Source: Tepidicaulis marinus | Lineage (GTDB): Bacteria > Pseudomonadota > Alphaproteobacteria > Parvibaculales > Parvibaculaceae | Reading direction: 5' to 3' | Assembly (NCBI RefSeq): GCF_000739695.1 | Contig: NZ_BBIO01000004.1 | Coordinates: forward strand, 124,001-188,000 | DNA length: 64,000 nt | Shown here: piece after piece, positions 53,557-63,575 of the stretch | Layout: every line of letters begins with the position of its first letter | How positions within the stretch are numbered: the stretch's first letter is position 1 | Translations under genes and position numbers: made by a program | The notes under the pieces: generated by a model | Database searches by the model: none | What the model was told of the DNA's origin: nothing | The model's input: the letters and a program-made list of their open reading frames with translations, nothing else

Positions 53557-54116
53557 ACCGGATGCTCGACGGCATTGAGGCCGGGGCTCGAAGCAAACAT
53601 CCAGCCGGAGAAAATACGGTCGGGATGCTCGGGGTCGCGCACGCCGGCAGGCCGTCCGCCTTCTTTACCGCCTGCGGATGGCGGGGGAGGCAATTCATTG
53701 CCTCCTTCATATTCGTTGGGCGCCACATCACTCTTGGCCAGATCGGAAATGGAAGAGATGACGGAGCCGATGTCCGGCGCTTGCTGCAGCGCCCTATCGT
53801 CGCTGCCATTCGCCCCCGCATCATCGCCGGGCACGACGAGGCCCTTTTCGAAGACTTCCACAAAGGCCGTGGTCTGCGGCGGCTCCTCGGGCGGGCGCTT
53901 GTTGCAGCTATGGACCAGCACTTCCAGTGTGCCGAAGGTCACTTTCTTGCCAAGCGGGGCTTCGAGCTTCGAAATTTCCGCCGTGATTTTATCGAGGGCG
54001 GAAAAAACGGCAATGTCGTAAGTGGTCTCGGCCTGCGCGGCAGAAGAAAACGCCAGCGCGGCGGAAAAAACGAGAGCCGGATAGAAGACCCGGTGCGAAA
54101 CACAATCCTTTTTCAT
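53493..54116 (-). CDS. DUF2155 exported protein
   Basis: An exported protein of about 207 residues with a signal peptide ([11 protein letters not shown]...FSSAAQA, about 1-27) and the DUF2155 domain: [46 protein letters not shown] near the front and the C-terminal [28 protein letters not shown]. Two conserved-looking cysteines lie in these blocks. A Gly/Ser/Pro-rich low-complexity insert separates them. The function is unknown; it is conserved next to aat, mlaD and NDUFA12 in alphaproteobacteria. ATG at 54116 follows AAAGGGAG. Confidence 0.85.
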   Translation of the reverse strand: MKKDCVSHRVFYPALVFSAALAFSSAAQAETTYDIAVFSALDKITAEISKLEAPLGKKVTFGTLEVLVHSCNKRPPEEPPQTTAFVEVFEKGLVVPGDDAGANGSDDRALQQAPDIGSVISSISDLAKSDVAPNEYEGGNELPPPPSAGGKEGGRPAGVRDPEHPDRIFSGWMFASSPGLNAVEHPVYDVWLTDCKTSSGGASSGSE

Positions 54117-54174
54117 CACCGAACTCTCCCTTTGAACTTGAGCGGCACCGCCGCATCCCCGCCTTGGCAGCGGC

Positions 54175-54624
54175 TTACGGCGCATCCTGGGCGCTGAAAA
54201 TCGCCTGACCGACCAGCCCGATCAAATCGATCGAGCCTTGGGTAAACTGAATTTCCTCGCCGTTTTCCAAATAATCCTCGCTGCCTCCCGGCAGAATGGA
54301 CACATAATTGCCGCCGAGCAGGCCTTCACTCGTAATCTTGGCACTGGAATCGGTCGGAAGTTTGATGTCCGAGCGGATTCTGAAGGTCACGCGCGCATAA
54401 TAATTTTGCGGGTTGAGTTCCTGGCTGACCACGGTGCCCACCTTGATGCCCGACATCCGGATGTCCGAGCCGGTGGTCAAACCGTCCACCCGGTCGAATT
54501 CGGCCGTCAGCCGGTAGCCTTCCGTGCCGCCCACATCGGCAATGGAATAGCCGTAAGCCAAAAACCCCGTCGCCACCGCAATCACAGCGGCGCCCACCAG
54601 TGTTTCCACGAAATTGTTCTGCAT
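54175..54624 (-). CDS. mlaD: MlaD-type MCE-domain protein
   Basis: Inner-membrane anchored lipid-binding subunit of a phospholipid transport (Mla) system. The 149-residue protein has one membrane helix (about 8-28) and a single MCE domain (LTAEFDRVDGLTTGSDIRMSGIKVGTV...LLGGNYVSILPGG). The rest of the Mla operon (mlaE, mlaF, mlaC) is not in the window, so MlaD is separated from its partners here, as is common in alphaproteobacteria. It lies 39 bases downstream of the NDUFA12 homologue. Confidence 0.9.
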   Translation of the reverse strand: MQNNFVETLVGAAVIAVATGFLAYGYSIADVGGTEGYRLTAEFDRVDGLTTGSDIRMSGIKVGTVVSQELNPQNYYARVTFRIRSDIKLPTDSSAKITSEGLLGGNYVSILPGGSEDYLENGEEIQFTQGSIDLIGLVGQAIFSAQDAP

Positions 54625-54663
54625 TTGCCCTCCTGCCGCCGCTTGCCGCGCAGCCCCCTCGCT

Positions 54664-55047
54664 TTATTCCGGCTGCCAGGCGTCGTAATCGCCCGTCACG
54701 CGCGGGCGCCCGCCGCTATTTGCCAGGCTCCCGTCGGGCTTATAAGCGCCGGGTGTGCCCGTTAGATTGGCCTTGTGCGGCTTTTCCCAAGCGCGCGGCG
54801 TATAGGTCTCTTCGCTGGGCGGCACATCCACCACGTGATGCAGCCAGCCATGCCAGCCCGCCGGCACGCGCGAGGCTTCGGCCAAGCCGTTATAAATGAC
54901 CCAGCGCCGGTCCGATCCGTCCTTGGAGACGAAATAGCGGTTGCCCTGATCGTCCTCGCCCACCAGGCGGCCCTTGCGCCATGTAAACAGGCGCGTGCCG
55001 ATGGTCTGGCCGTTCCACCAGGTAAAGATCTCAGTCAAAAGGCTCAT
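54664..55047 (-). CDS. NADH:ubiquinone oxidoreductase subunit NDUFA12 family protein
   Basis: A 127-residue homologue of the mitochondrial complex I accessory subunit NDUFA12 (B17.2). GTRLFTWRKGRLVGEDDQGNRYFVSKDG, DRRWVIYNGLAEASRVPAGWHGWLHHVVDVPPSE and the Pro-rich tail NLTGTPGAYKPDGSLANSGGRPRVTGDYDAWQPE are highly characteristic. Alphaproteobacteria keep this subunit apart from the nuo operon. ATG at 55047 is chosen by homology to family starts. Confidence 0.92.
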   Translation of the reverse strand: MSLLTEIFTWWNGQTIGTRLFTWRKGRLVGEDDQGNRYFVSKDGSDRRWVIYNGLAEASRVPAGWHGWLHHVVDVPPSEETYTPRAWEKPHKANLTGTPGAYKPDGSLANSGGRPRVTGDYDAWQPE

Positions 55048-55211
55048 TTGGACCGTTTTCCGCAATTATGCTGTGTTTAACGTGCGGGGGAATATGGCAC
55101 CCGCATGGCGGGGCGTCCAGCCCCTTCCCCCGGGCCTCACCGACGCTTTACGGCGCGTGTTGCCCGCCTGCATACCCTCCCGGTATCTGGCGGGCATGGC
55201 TGGCTAAACAG

Positions 55212-55733
55212 CTAGTCTATCAGGATAAAATCGTCTTTTGCGGGGCTGGGGGCAGCGGGCTTCTTGGCGATGGGGGGCTGGCGGTAAATCTTGCCCGCCC
55301 GCTCGAACGGGCGGTCGTCCTGCAGCACCCATTCCAGGCGTTCCAGAAGCAGCTGCGGCTTGACCGGCTTGACCAGAAGCTGGCTTGCCCCGCCGGCAAA
55401 GGCGGCCTTGATGAGCTTGGGCTCGGCATGGCCGGTCAGCACGACCACGGGCATGAAACAATGGGGCGTGTTTTCCACATCGCGCAGCTCGCGCAGGAAG
55501 CTCTCGCCATTTACCGGCTGCATTTCCCAGTCGAGCAGCACGAGATCGGGCATGGAGGGGCGGATCATATCCAGCGCCTCGGCGCCATTGCGCGCCTGAA
55601 AGACTTTGGCGCAGCCGAAGGCGCGCAGAAACGAGACCAGCAACAGGCGCATATGTTTGGAATCGTCCACGACCAAAACCGACAGCTCGGAAAGCCGCCG
55701 TCCATACGCGCTATGCCATCTCGCCCCGGTCAT
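55212..55733 (-). CDS. Single-domain response regulator
   Basis: A CheY-like receiver of 173 residues with extra tails and no output domain. LVVDDSKHMRLLLVSFL, the phosphoacceptor Asp in LVLLDWEMQP (about 68), T in VVLTGHAEPK and the conserved Lys in LLVKPVKP are all present. After the receiver, a basic, Pro-rich tail ends at the last residue. No histidine kinase is adjacent. The true start could be later because the receiver begins at about residue 16. Region 55048-55211 has no gene. Confidence 0.87.
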   Translation of the reverse strand: MTGARWHSAYGRRLSELSVLVVDDSKHMRLLLVSFLRAFGCAKVFQARNGAEALDMIRPSMPDLVLLDWEMQPVNGESFLRELRDVENTPHCFMPVVVLTGHAEPKLIKAAFAGGASQLLVKPVKPQLLLERLEWVLQDDRPFERAGKIYRQPPIAKKPAAPSPAKDDFILID

Positions 55734-56204
55734 GAAATTGTGGCCTTGAAATCGCCCCGCCTGAAGCTGAAAGGTGCACCAGCCGGCTTAAATTTCCTTA
55801 AGCCCATAAGGGAGAATTTTAACGAATTGGGCGCTCGGCCCCCCTCTCCCCTGCGATTCGCATAAGGCCCGCCTCCCGGCCCGAAAGAGGCCCGGCGCGG
55901 ATGCCGCGCCATTGCTCGCATTCCCGAGCATGCTTGACGGACCCCCGTTTCCGATACGACAGTTTGTGTCGGTCAGGGGACGATCCACACCATCTGGTGC
56001 TCACGGCAAAATGCCTCTTGGACCCGAAAACTGCTCCCGCGCTCGGCCCTTCCTCAAAAGGGCGGAAAACGGGGCGTCGGGTAACGGGCTCTTTTGCGCC
56101 CTAGAAGGGGGCGGGCAGGCACCGGCAAAAGGTTAAGGCCGGATCGAAACTTGGGGGAATGGCGGGCGCGGCGGCCCGCAACACAACGAACGGGGCCAGA
56201 AGAT
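55734..56204 (+). other. nrdJ upstream region, no gene recognised
   Basis: About 470 bases without a convincing gene. A TTGACG at about 55933, followed some 17 bases later by GATACGAC, could be an upstream promoter, and GACA/TGTC arms flank the following GTTTG. No cobalamin riboswitch consensus could be recognised. Several short GC-rich hairpins lie near 56050-56130. Confidence 0.3.
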
Positions 56205-59200
56205 ATGCGTATCCAGCGTTGCTTCACCGACGAAACCAAGTCGCCTTACGAAGGCATCGAGTTCCGGAACACGTCCAGCGAGATCCGCAATCCGGACGGC
56301 TCCGTGGTTTTCGCGCAAAAAGAGATCAGCGTGCCTGCCGCCTGGAGTCAGGTGGCCGTGGACATTCTGGCGCAGAAATATTTCCGCAAGGCGGGCGTGC
56401 CCGCCGAGTTGCGCCCGGTGAAGGAAGAAACCGTGCCGGGCTGGCTCTGGCGCCATGAGGCCGACACCGCCGCCCTGGAAGCCCTGCCCGAGGGCGAGCG
56501 CTACGGCGCGGAGACGGACGCGCGGCAGGTTTTCGACCGGCTGGCCGGCACCTGGACCTATTGGGGCTGGCAGGGCGGCTATTTCGATACCGAAGAGGAT
56601 GCCCGCGCCTATTTCGATGAAATGCGCTACATGCTGGCGACGCAGATGGCGGCGCCCAATTCCCCGCAATGGTTCAATACCGGCCTGCACTGGGCTTACG
56701 GTATCGACGGCCCGGCCCAGGGGCATTATTACGTCGACTTCCGCACCGGCGAGCTTTTGTCCTCGAAAAGCGCCTATGAGCATCCCCAGCCCCATGCCTG
56801 TTTCATCCAGAGCGTGAATGACGATCTGGTCAATGAAAACGGCATCATGGACCTGTGGGTGCGCGAGGCGCGGCTCTTCAAATACGGTTCGGGCACGGGC
56901 ACGAATTTCTCCTCCCTGCGCGGCGCCAACGAGGCGCTCTCGGGCGGGGGTAAATCCTCCGGCCTCATGAGCTTTTTGAAGATCGGTGACCGCGCAGCCG
57001 GAGCCATCAAATCCGGCGGCACCACGCGCCGCGCGGCCAAGATGGTGATCGTCGATATCGACCATCCGGATATTGAGGAGTTCATTTCCTGGAAGGCCGT
57101 GGAAGAGCAGAAAGTGGCAGCTCTCGTCACCGGTTCCAAGGTCAATGCCCGCCACCTCACCGCCATCATGAAAGCCGCGCATAATTGCGAAGGCGAAGGC
57201 GACGACTGTTTCGATGTGAAAAAGAACCCGGCGCTGAAACGCGAGGTGATTGCCGCGCGTAAGGCCGAGGTGCCGGAAAATTATATCCAGCGCGTCATCC
57301 AGTTCGCCAAACAGGGCTTCACGGAAATCGAGTTCAAGACCTATGACACGGACTGGGATTCGGAAGCCTATCTGACCGTCTCCGGGCAGAACTCGAACAA
57401 TACCGTGCGCGTCACGGACGATTTCCTGCGCGCCGTGGAAGAAGACGGCGCGTGGAACCTTATCCGCCGTCTCGACGGCTCGGTGCAGAAGACCGTGGAT
57501 GCCGCCGAGCTTTGGGACCAGATCGGGGAAGCTGCTTGGTCCTCCGCCGATCCCGGCCTGCAATTCCACACCACGATCAACGATTGGCACACCTGCCCGG
57601 CAAGCGGGGAGATCCGGGGTTCCAATCCGTGCTCGGAATATATGTTCCTCGACAACACGGCCTGCAACCTTGCCTCGCTCAACCTCATGCAGTTCCGCAT
57701 GAAGAATGGCCGCTTCGATGTGGAAGCCTTCGAGCATGCGGTGAAGCTGTGGACGGTGACGCTCGAAATTTCCGTGCTCATGGCGCAGTTCCCCTCCAAG
57801 GAAATTGCCGAGCGCTCTTTCCGCTACCGCACGCTCGGCCTCGGCTTTGCCAATATCGGCGGGCTGCTCATGGCAAGCGGGCTGCCTTATGACAGCGATG
57901 AAGGCCGCGCGCTTTGCGGCGCGATTTCCGCCATCATGACGGGTGTTTCCTATGCCACTTCCGCGCAGATGGCGCGCGAGCTTGGCGCTTTCCCCGGCTA
58001 CAAGGACAATGAGCCGCATATGCTGCGCGTCATGCGCAACCACCGCAACGCGGCCTATGGCAACAAAGAGGGATACGAAGCGCTGAACATGGCGCCCGTG
58101 CCGCTCGATCATGCCCATTGCCCGCAGGCCGATCTCGTCGAACATGCGAAAGCTGCCTGGGATCTTGCCGTTTCCATGGGCGAGGCCTACGGCTACCGCA
58201 ATGCGCAGGCCACCGTGATCGCCCCCACCGGCACGATCGGCCTCATTATGGATTGCGACACGACCGGCATCGAGCCCGACTTCGCGCTGGTGAAATACAA
58301 GAAGCTGGCCGGCGGCGGCCATTTCAAGATCATCAACCGCATGGTGCCGCTCGCGCTGAAGACGCTGGGTTATGACGCAGACACCGTAAAAGCCATCGGC
58401 GATTACGCGGTCGGCCACGGCACGCTGAAAGGCGCCCCTCATATCAGCCACAAGGCGCTGAAAGCCAAGGGCTTTACGGATGAAAAGCTCGCGGTGATCG
58501 AGGAGAACCTTGCCACCGCCTTCGATATCCGCTTCGTCTTCAACCAGTGGACGCTGGGCCGCGAGTTCTGCACCGGAGAGCTCGGCCTTTCCGAAGACGA
58601 ACTCGATAATCTCGATTTCGACATGCTCCGCGCCCTCGGCTTTACCCGCGGGGAGATCGAGGCGGCCAATCTTTATGTCTGCGGCGCGATGACCGTGGAA
58701 GGCGCGCCGGGCCTGAAAGACGAGCACCTGCCGGTCTTCGACTGCGCCAATCCGTGCGGGCGCATCGGCAAGCGCTATCTTTCCGCCAGCTCCCATATCC
58801 ACATGATGGCGGCGGCCCAGCCCTTCATTTCCGGGGCGATTTCCAAGACCATCAATATGCCGAATTCCGCAAGCGTCGAGGATTGCAAGGAAGCCTATAT
58901 GCTTTCCTGGAAACTCGCCCTCAAAGCCAATGCGCTTTACCGCGACGGCTCGAAACTGTCCCAGCCGCTCAATGCGCAGCTTGTGGAAGATGAAGACCTG
59001 GAAGACGAGGAGGCGCTGGCCACCTCGCCGACCGAAGCCCTTTACGCCCAGCCGCAAAGCGAACGCGTGGCGGCGGTTGCCGAAAAGATCACGGAAAAAG
59101 TGGTAGAGCGGGTGGTCGAATATCAAAACGGCGAGCGCTCAAAACTGCCGCACCGGCGCAAGGGCTACACTCAGAAAGCCGTGGTGGGCGGCCACAAGGT

Positions 59201-59957
59201 CTATCTGCGCACCGGCGAATATGACGATGGGCGGATCGGGGAAATCTTCATCGACATGCACAAGGAAGGCGCCGCCTTCCGCAGCCTGATGAATAATTTC
59301 GCCATCGCCATCTCCCTCGGCCTGCAATATGGCGTGCCGCTGGAAGAATATGTGGAGGCCTTCACCTTCACCCGCTTCGAACCGGCCGGCCTCGTGCAGG
59401 GCAACGACTCGATCAAGAATGCGACCTCCATTCTCGATTATGTTTTCCGGGAATTGGCGATCTCTTATCTCGGCCGCAACGACCTTGCCCATGTCGATCC
59501 CTCCCAGCTTGCGCCCGATGCGCTGGGCGGCGGCGTGGGAGAAGGCAAGCTGCCGGCCTCCGCCATTGCCAGCCCCGGCTTTACCCGCAACCCGCAGCTT
59601 CAGAACTTCTATGTGGTGCGCGGCGGCGGCGCGGTAAGCGCGGAAGCCTCGGCGACGGCCAGCACCGCCATGCGCGATGCGCAGGCGGCGGCCGAGGCGA
59701 TCTCCGCGGAAGCCGTTTCCGCAGAGGCGCAGGGGCCGGAGGTCATGAGCACCTCGATGGACACGGTGGAAGTTGCCATGATGGCATCGGGCGGCGGGCG
59801 CAGCGCGTCTTTTTCCGCCGGCATGACCGCCATTACCCAGGCGCGCCTGAAAGGCTATGAGGGCGAGCCTTGCGGGGAGTGCGGCAACTTCACCATGGTG
59901 CGCAACGGCACCTGCCTGAAATGCGACACCTGCGGCTCGACAAGCGGCTGCTCTTAA
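56205..59957 (+). CDS. nrdJ: Vitamin B12-dependent ribonucleotide reductase (class II)
   Basis: Makes deoxyribonucleotides using adenosylcobalamin, so works with or without oxygen. The 1250-residue protein has [16 protein letters not shown], the first redox cysteine region [24 protein letters not shown], the active-site motif [21 protein letters not shown] and [22 protein letters not shown] Zn-ribbon CGECGNF...[14 protein letters not shown] ends the protein. Between them lies an Ala/Glu-rich linker (about 1150-1210). ATG at 56205 is the homologous start; the longer frame upstream looks non-coding. No class I genes are in the window. Confidence 0.94.
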   Translation: MRIQRCFTDETKSPYEGIEFRNTSSEIRNPDGSVVFAQKEISVPAAWSQVAVDILAQKYFRKAGVPAELRPVKEETVPGWLWRHEADTAALEALPEGERYGAETDARQVFDRLAGTWTYWGWQGGYFDTEEDARAYFDEMRYMLATQMAAPNSPQWFNTGLHWAYGIDGPAQGHYYVDFRTGELLSSKSAYEHPQPHACFIQSVNDDLVNENGIMDLWVREARLFKYGSGTGTNFSSLRGANEALSGGGKSSGLMSFLKIGDRAAGAIKSGGTTRRAAKMVIVDIDHPDIEEFISWKAVEEQKVAALVTGSKVNARHLTAIMKAAHNCEGEGDDCFDVKKNPALKREVIAARKAEVPENYIQRVIQFAKQGFTEIEFKTYDTDWDSEAYLTVSGQNSNNTVRVTDDFLRAVEEDGAWNLIRRLDGSVQKTVDAAELWDQIGEAAWSSADPGLQFHTTINDWHTCPASGEIRGSNPCSEYMFLDNTACNLASLNLMQFRMKNGRFDVEAFEHAVKLWTVTLEISVLMAQFPSKEIAERSFRYRTLGLGFANIGGLLMASGLPYDSDEGRALCGAISAIMTGVSYATSAQMARELGAFPGYKDNEPHMLRVMRNHRNAAYGNKEGYEALNMAPVPLDHAHCPQADLVEHAKAAWDLAVSMGEAYGYRNAQATVIAPTGTIGLIMDCDTTGIEPDFALVKYKKLAGGGHFKIINRMVPLALKTLGYDADTVKAIGDYAVGHGTLKGAPHISHKALKAKGFTDEKLAVIEENLATAFDIRFVFNQWTLGREFCTGELGLSEDELDNLDFDMLRALGFTRGEIEAANLYVCGAMTVEGAPGLKDEHLPVFDCANPCGRIGKRYLSASSHIHMMAAAQPFISGAISKTINMPNSASVEDCKEAYMLSWKLALKANALYRDGSKLSQPLNAQLVEDEDLEDEEALATSPTEALYAQPQSERVAAVAEKITEKVVERVVEYQNGERSKLPHRRKGYTQKAVVGGHKVYLRTGEYDDGRIGEIFIDMHKEGAAFRSLMNNFAIAISLGLQYGVPLEEYVEAFTFTRFEPAGLVQGNDSIKNATSILDYVFRELAISYLGRNDLAHVDPSQLAPDALGGGVGEGKLPASAIASPGFTRNPQLQNFYVVRGGGAVSAEASATASTAMRDAQAAAEAISAEAVSAEAQGPEVMSTSMDTVEVAMMASGGGRSASFSAGMTAITQARLKGYEGEPCGECGNFTMVRNGTCLKCDTCGSTSGCS

Positions 59958-60036
59958 GAACCGGCCATTCTTCCAGCGGCACCTTTGGGTTAAGCCCGAG
60001 GGTCCATTGGAACAATGAATAAGCTGGACCGTTATG

Positions 60037-60136
60037 TGGACCCCGGGTCAGGCCCAGGGTGACAAGTGTGCCTAGATATGAAGGCACCGCATCTCCCAAA
60101 TGCAAAGTGTCACCCCGGCCTGCGAGCCGGGGTCCA
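60037..60136. repeat. REP-like intergenic inverted-repeat element, copy 2
   Basis: Arm TGGACCCCGG...AGGGTGAC (60037-60063) and arm GTCACCCCGG...CCGGGGTCCA (60109-60136) repeat the arms of the element at 24876-24970, with a different middle. It lies 80 bases after nrdJ, again beyond the 3' end of a rightward gene. The rest of 59958-60279 holds no gene. Confidence 0.75.
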
Positions 60137-60279
60137 AGCAGCTTTGCGGCTTACCTGTGTGCTTGAGATTTGGAGTGCGGGGCGGAAACGCCGCTCCCCC
60201 TCCCCGTCGCAATTCCGACAAAATGAAGCGTAAGGCTGAGTGAAGCGCAACCCGCAAAAGAAAGAGAGACCTCTTTATC

Positions 60280-60825
60280 ATGGCCCGCTTGACGACCTTT
60301 TTGACCGCCTTTGCCTTTCTCGCCCTTGCCGCCCTGCCCGGCCAAGCGAAAGCGGCGGATATTTACGAGACCTTGAAAGCCGATCCTCAGTTTTCCATCC
60401 TGGTGCAGATCATCGAGGGGGCGGACCTCGAGTGGCGCTATCAGGACGAGCGCCCGCGCACCGTCTTTGCGCCCGTGAATGCGGCCTTCGAGAGCATTCC
60501 GGGCGGCTATGAAGACATGCTGCCCCCGCTCAACCCCTCCACGAAGGAAAATGTTTCCGCGCTCCTTCTCTACCAGATCGTGCCCGGGCGCGTGCGGCCC
60601 GAAACGCTGACCGGGCAGCTCACCAGCATGACCACCTTTCAGCGGGGCAAGGTTATGATCGACGGCACGAAAGACCCGCTGCGCTATGGCGGCCGCTTCG
60701 GCGGCAATGTCGCCGGGCCGGTTCAGGAAGCCTCGAACGGGCTTATTGTGCCGATCGATGCCATGCCCATTCCGCAATTCGAGGAAGTGACGCCGCCGAA
60801 ACTGGAAGCCCCGGAAGGTCAGTAA
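60280..60825 (+). CDS. Fasciclin (FAS1) domain exported protein
   Basis: A 181-residue protein with a Sec signal peptide (MARLTTFLTAFAFLALAALPGQAKA, cleavage near 26) and one FAS1 domain: the TVFAPVNAAFESIP motif, then LLLYQIVPGRV and the late VPIDAMPIP. FAS1 domains usually serve adhesion or envelope interactions. The protein lacks the second domain of larger fasciclins. A short Pro/Glu-rich end follows. Its partner is unknown. Confidence 0.88.
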   Translation: MARLTTFLTAFAFLALAALPGQAKAADIYETLKADPQFSILVQIIEGADLEWRYQDERPRTVFAPVNAAFESIPGGYEDMLPPLNPSTKENVSALLLYQIVPGRVRPETLTGQLTSMTTFQRGKVMIDGTKDPLRYGGRFGGNVAGPVQEASNGLIVPIDAMPIPQFEEVTPPKLEAPEGQ

Positions 60826-60834
60826 AAAATGGGC

Positions 60835-61626
60835 TCAGGCGAGGAGCGCTCCCGCCCCTTGCCAGAACACGTAAAGCCCGGTTGCGATGACCAGCAGGGC
60901 AAAGAGCGTGGTGAGCAGTGCCTTTTTTCCGGCAAGGCGGCGGGCGAGAAGAACGCCCAAAATGCCGCCTGCCGCCCCGCCCGCCACAAAGAGCCCGGCC
61001 ACCGGCCAGTCCACGAGCCCGGCAAGGCTGTAGGACGTCGCCGTCGTGGCGCCGAAAGCGGCGACGGAGACGAGGGACGAGCCCACCGCATTCAGCATCG
61101 GCATGGCGGTTGCGCCGATCAGCCCCGGCACGATCAAAAACCCGCCGCCGATGCCGAAAAAGCCGGAGAGCGCACCGACGCCGAGCCCGGCCAAGACGAG
61201 CTTCGGGGCAAGGCGCGGGGCGCTTTCAAAGGTGAGCCGGACATCCGGGTTACCCAGGACATCGCGCCGGCGCAGCATCATCGCGCCCACAACGAGCATG
61301 AGAAGGCCGAAAAGCGCGAGCAGTTTTTGCCCGTCCACGGCCTGGCCCGCCCGCGCGCCGAGCGCCGCGCCGATTATGCCGGAGAGCGCGAAGGTAAGCG
61401 CGCAAGGCCATTTGACGTTCGCCGCGCGCGCATGACCGGCGAGCGAGAAAAGCGCGCTGGCCGCCACCGCGACCGCGCTGGTGCCGATCGCGGCATGGGG
61501 CGAGCTTACCCCCACCACATAAACAAGGAGCGGCACGGCAAGGATGGAGCCGCCGCCGCCCACCAGGCCGAGCGTCAGCCCGACCAGGGCGCCGGAGGCA
61601 AGAGCGAGAAGAATTTGAGGGTCCAT
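60835..61626 (-). CDS. TauE/SafE family sulfite or sulfur-compound exporter
   Basis: An integral membrane protein of 263 residues with about eight hydrophobic segments in two homologous halves; the first opens with LASGALVGLTLGLVGGGGSILAVPLLVYVVG and the second with GALSGFFGIGGGFLIVPGLIG, the glycine-rich family repeat. It belongs to the BigR-linked sulfur cluster and probably exports sulfite or thiosulfate produced by the persulfide dioxygenase. AGGAG lies before ATG 61626. Confidence 0.9.
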   Translation of the reverse strand: MDPQILLALASGALVGLTLGLVGGGGSILAVPLLVYVVGVSSPHAAIGTSAVAVAASALFSLAGHARAANVKWPCALTFALSGIIGAALGARAGQAVDGQKLLALFGLLMLVVGAMMLRRRDVLGNPDVRLTFESAPRLAPKLVLAGLGVGALSGFFGIGGGFLIVPGLIGATAMPMLNAVGSSLVSVAAFGATTATSYSLAGLVDWPVAGLFVAGGAAGGILGVLLARRLAGKKALLTTLFALLVIATGLYVFWQGAGALLA

Positions 61627-61658
61627 GGCCGCGCGCTCCTGTTTAAAACGGCTACCTG

Positions 61659-62180
61659 TTACGCGGCACGCCGGTTCCAGGGCATGATTGCAAGCAACCG
61701 CGCCATGCCGCACCATCCGGTGATCCCGGCCATCATCAGCCCCGCGCCCACGAATGCGGAGAGCAGGTAAAAGGCCGGGGAGGCGGCCGCGCCGAGCACG
61801 ACCCCGCTCAGCACCAGCGCGCCCGCCGTAATCTGCACCTGGCGGTTGACTTCCAGGGGCTGGCTGGTGTCGGCGAGCACGGGCAGGCCCGCCTTCTTCC
61901 AGGCATCAAGACCGCCTTCCACGATGAAGGCTTCGCAGGAGGCAGCTTCCGCCAGTTTTTGCGCATTCGCGCCCGTGCGCATGCCCGTCTTGCAATGATA
62001 GACGATCATGCCTTTCGGGTTCGTCAGGCTTTTCGGGGCGAGCTGGTCGAGCGGCCAGTTTTCCGCGCCCCTAATACGCTCGCGGGCATGTTCATCCGCG
62101 CCGCGAATGTCGATGAGGCTCGCGCCTTCTTTCACAAGTTTCGCCGCCTCTTGCGGCGTAATGGTTTTAAGTGCGGTCAT
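61659..62180 (-). CDS. Rhodanese-DUF2892 membrane sulfurtransferase (YgaP-like)
   Basis: A 173-residue protein with an N-terminal rhodanese domain (catalytic Cys in YHCKTGMRTG, about residue 63) followed by the DUF2892 segment with about two membrane helices (about 120-165). This is the YgaP layout, in which the rhodanese faces the cytoplasm. Within the BigR cluster it would transfer persulfide sulfur. GGAGAAGACC lies before ATG 62180. The TauE/SafE gene starts 32 bases past its stop. Confidence 0.9.
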   Translation of the reverse strand: MTALKTITPQEAAKLVKEGASLIDIRGADEHARERIRGAENWPLDQLAPKSLTNPKGMIVYHCKTGMRTGANAQKLAEAASCEAFIVEGGLDAWKKAGLPVLADTSQPLEVNRQVQITAGALVLSGVVLGAAASPAFYLLSAFVGAGLMMAGITGWCGMARLLAIMPWNRRAA

Positions 62181-62225
62181 GGTCTTCTCCATCAAAGCCC
62201 GGCGCTTCGAGGCCGGGCATAACGT

Positions 62226-62552
62226 TCAAGGGCAATAAATTTCTTTCAGGACGGAAAGCAGCTTTGCGGCATTCGGGTCCGCAATGCGGTAGTGGATCAC
62301 CTGCGCCGCGCGCCGTGTCGCCACCAGCCCGTCCGCCCGCAGCTTCGCCAAATGCTGGGAAAGCGCGGATTGGCCGAGCCCCACCGCTTCGGCAAGCGCG
62401 CCGACGCTCATTTCCCCATGCGCCACAAGCTGGCAGAGGATCAGCAGCCGGTTTTCATTCGAGAGCAGCTTCATCATCGCCGCTGCCTCGCCCGCCCGCG
62501 CGGCCAGTTCTTCCAGATCGTCCGGCATATGGGTGGCCAGGGTTTCCGCCAT
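62226..62552 (-). CDS. bigR: BigR/SqrR-type persulfide-sensing ArsR repressor
   Basis: An ArsR-family winged helix of 108 residues with the two regulatory cysteines in the SqrR/BigR positions: C40 (NENRLLILC) and C107 (EIYCP). In this family they form a di- or tetrasulfide on sulfane-sulfur exposure and release DNA. VGLGQSALSQHLAKLRADGLV is the recognition helix. It is divergent from the persulfide dioxygenase gene, and two tandem operators lie between them, so it represses both arms of the cluster. Confidence 0.93.
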   Translation of the reverse strand: MAETLATHMPDDLEELAARAGEAAAMMKLLSNENRLLILCQLVAHGEMSVGALAEAVGLGQSALSQHLAKLRADGLVATRRAAQVIHYRIADPNAAKLLSVLKEIYCP

Positions 62553-62570
62553 TTTTTTCCATCCTATATT

Positions 62571-62599
62571 TTAGGTGTTGCTAATTTAGTATTTTCTAA
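62571..62599. promoter_or_regulatory. Tandem BigR operators between bigR and the dioxygenase gene
   Basis: TTAG-N6-CTAA occurs twice, at 62571-62584 and 62586-62599, with centres 15 bases apart, in a very AT-rich patch between the divergent genes. They overlap the likely -35/-10 of the dioxygenase gene (TTGCTA near 62578, ATATAT near 62601). Binding by BigR is inferred from context. Confidence 0.65.
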
Positions 62600-62635
62600 T
62601 ATATATGTCAAGACGAACAGCAAAGGAGGCGTCCC

Positions 62636-63556
62636 ATGACCACTCAGCAGACGGCGCAACCCGAAATTGAAGCCTTTTTCGACGAACCCACCAACACGGT
62701 GAGCTACCTTGTGTGGGATCCGGCGACGCGCGAGGCGGCGATTATCGACCCGGTGCTCGATTACAATCACCGCTCGGGCAAAGCCTCCGCCCGCTCCGCC
62801 GACGCGCTGCTGAAGGCAGCAGCGGATAAAGGCCTCACCATCACCTGGGTGCTGGAAACCCACGCCCATGCGGACCATCTGACCGCCGCGCCCTATATCA
62901 AGGCAAAGACCGGCGCGCCCGTCGGGATCGGCGCGCGCATCCGCGAGGTGCAGAAAATCTTCCGGCCCGTTTTCAACGCCAAGGACGTGTCGGGCGAAGG
63001 CACGGAATTCGATCACCTTTTTGAAGAAGGCGAGACGTTCAAGATCGGCAATCTCACGGGCGAGGTCATCGCCACGCCCGGCCATACGCCCGCCTGCGTC
63101 TCTTACAAGATCGGCGAGAATGTCTTTGTGGGCGACACGCTTTTCATGCCCGACTACGGCACCGCGCGGGCGGACTTTCCGGGCGGGGATGCGGCAACGC
63201 TTTACCGCTCCATCCAGAAGCTTCTGGCCCTGCCCGCACGCACCCGGCTTTTCATGTGCCATGATTACAAGGCGCCGGGGCGCGATACTTATGCCTGGGA
63301 AACAACAGTAGAAGAAGAGCGCACCCGCAATGTGCATGTGCATGAAGGGGTGAGCGAGGCCGAGTATGTCGCCATGCGCCAGAAGCGCGATGCCGGGCTC
63401 GACGCCCCGCTGCTGCTCCTCCCCTCGATCCAGGTCAATATCCGGGCCGGCCATTTCCCGGAAGCAGAGGAAAACGGTGTGCGCTATTTGAAAGTGCCGC
63501 TCAAGCTGGAGGGGGCGCTGGAAAGCAGCACGCTAGAAAAAGACAGCGCCGCCTGA
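62636..63556 (+). CDS. blh: Persulfide dioxygenase (Blh/ETHE1-like MBL fold)
   Basis: A metallo-beta-lactamase-fold dioxygenase of 306 residues that oxidises glutathione or cysteine persulfide to sulfite. The metal motif HAHADH (76-81), ATPGHTPACVSY, GDTLFMPDYGTARADFPGG and HDY are all present. It matches the Blh proteins of BigR operons. AAAGGAGG precedes the ATG at 62636. Together with the rhodanese and TauE/SafE genes it forms a complete sulfide/persulfide detoxification route. Confidence 0.92.
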   Translation: MTTQQTAQPEIEAFFDEPTNTVSYLVWDPATREAAIIDPVLDYNHRSGKASARSADALLKAAADKGLTITWVLETHAHADHLTAAPYIKAKTGAPVGIGARIREVQKIFRPVFNAKDVSGEGTEFDHLFEEGETFKIGNLTGEVIATPGHTPACVSYKIGENVFVGDTLFMPDYGTARADFPGGDAATLYRSIQKLLALPARTRLFMCHDYKAPGRDTYAWETTVEEERTRNVHVHEGVSEAEYVAMRQKRDAGLDAPLLLLPSIQVNIRAGHFPEAEENGVRYLKVPLKLEGALESSTLEKDSAA

Positions 63557-63575
63557 CCCTTCCCTCTCACTAAAA

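Noticed and set aside
55900-56200. Cobalamin riboswitch before nrdJ
   Set aside because: The B12 box and core helices could not be located by eye; only generic GC-rich hairpins are present.
56133-59126. 997-codon open frame antisense to nrdJ
   Set aside because: A compositional shadow of nrdJ; no similarity to known proteins and the plus-strand product is unambiguous.
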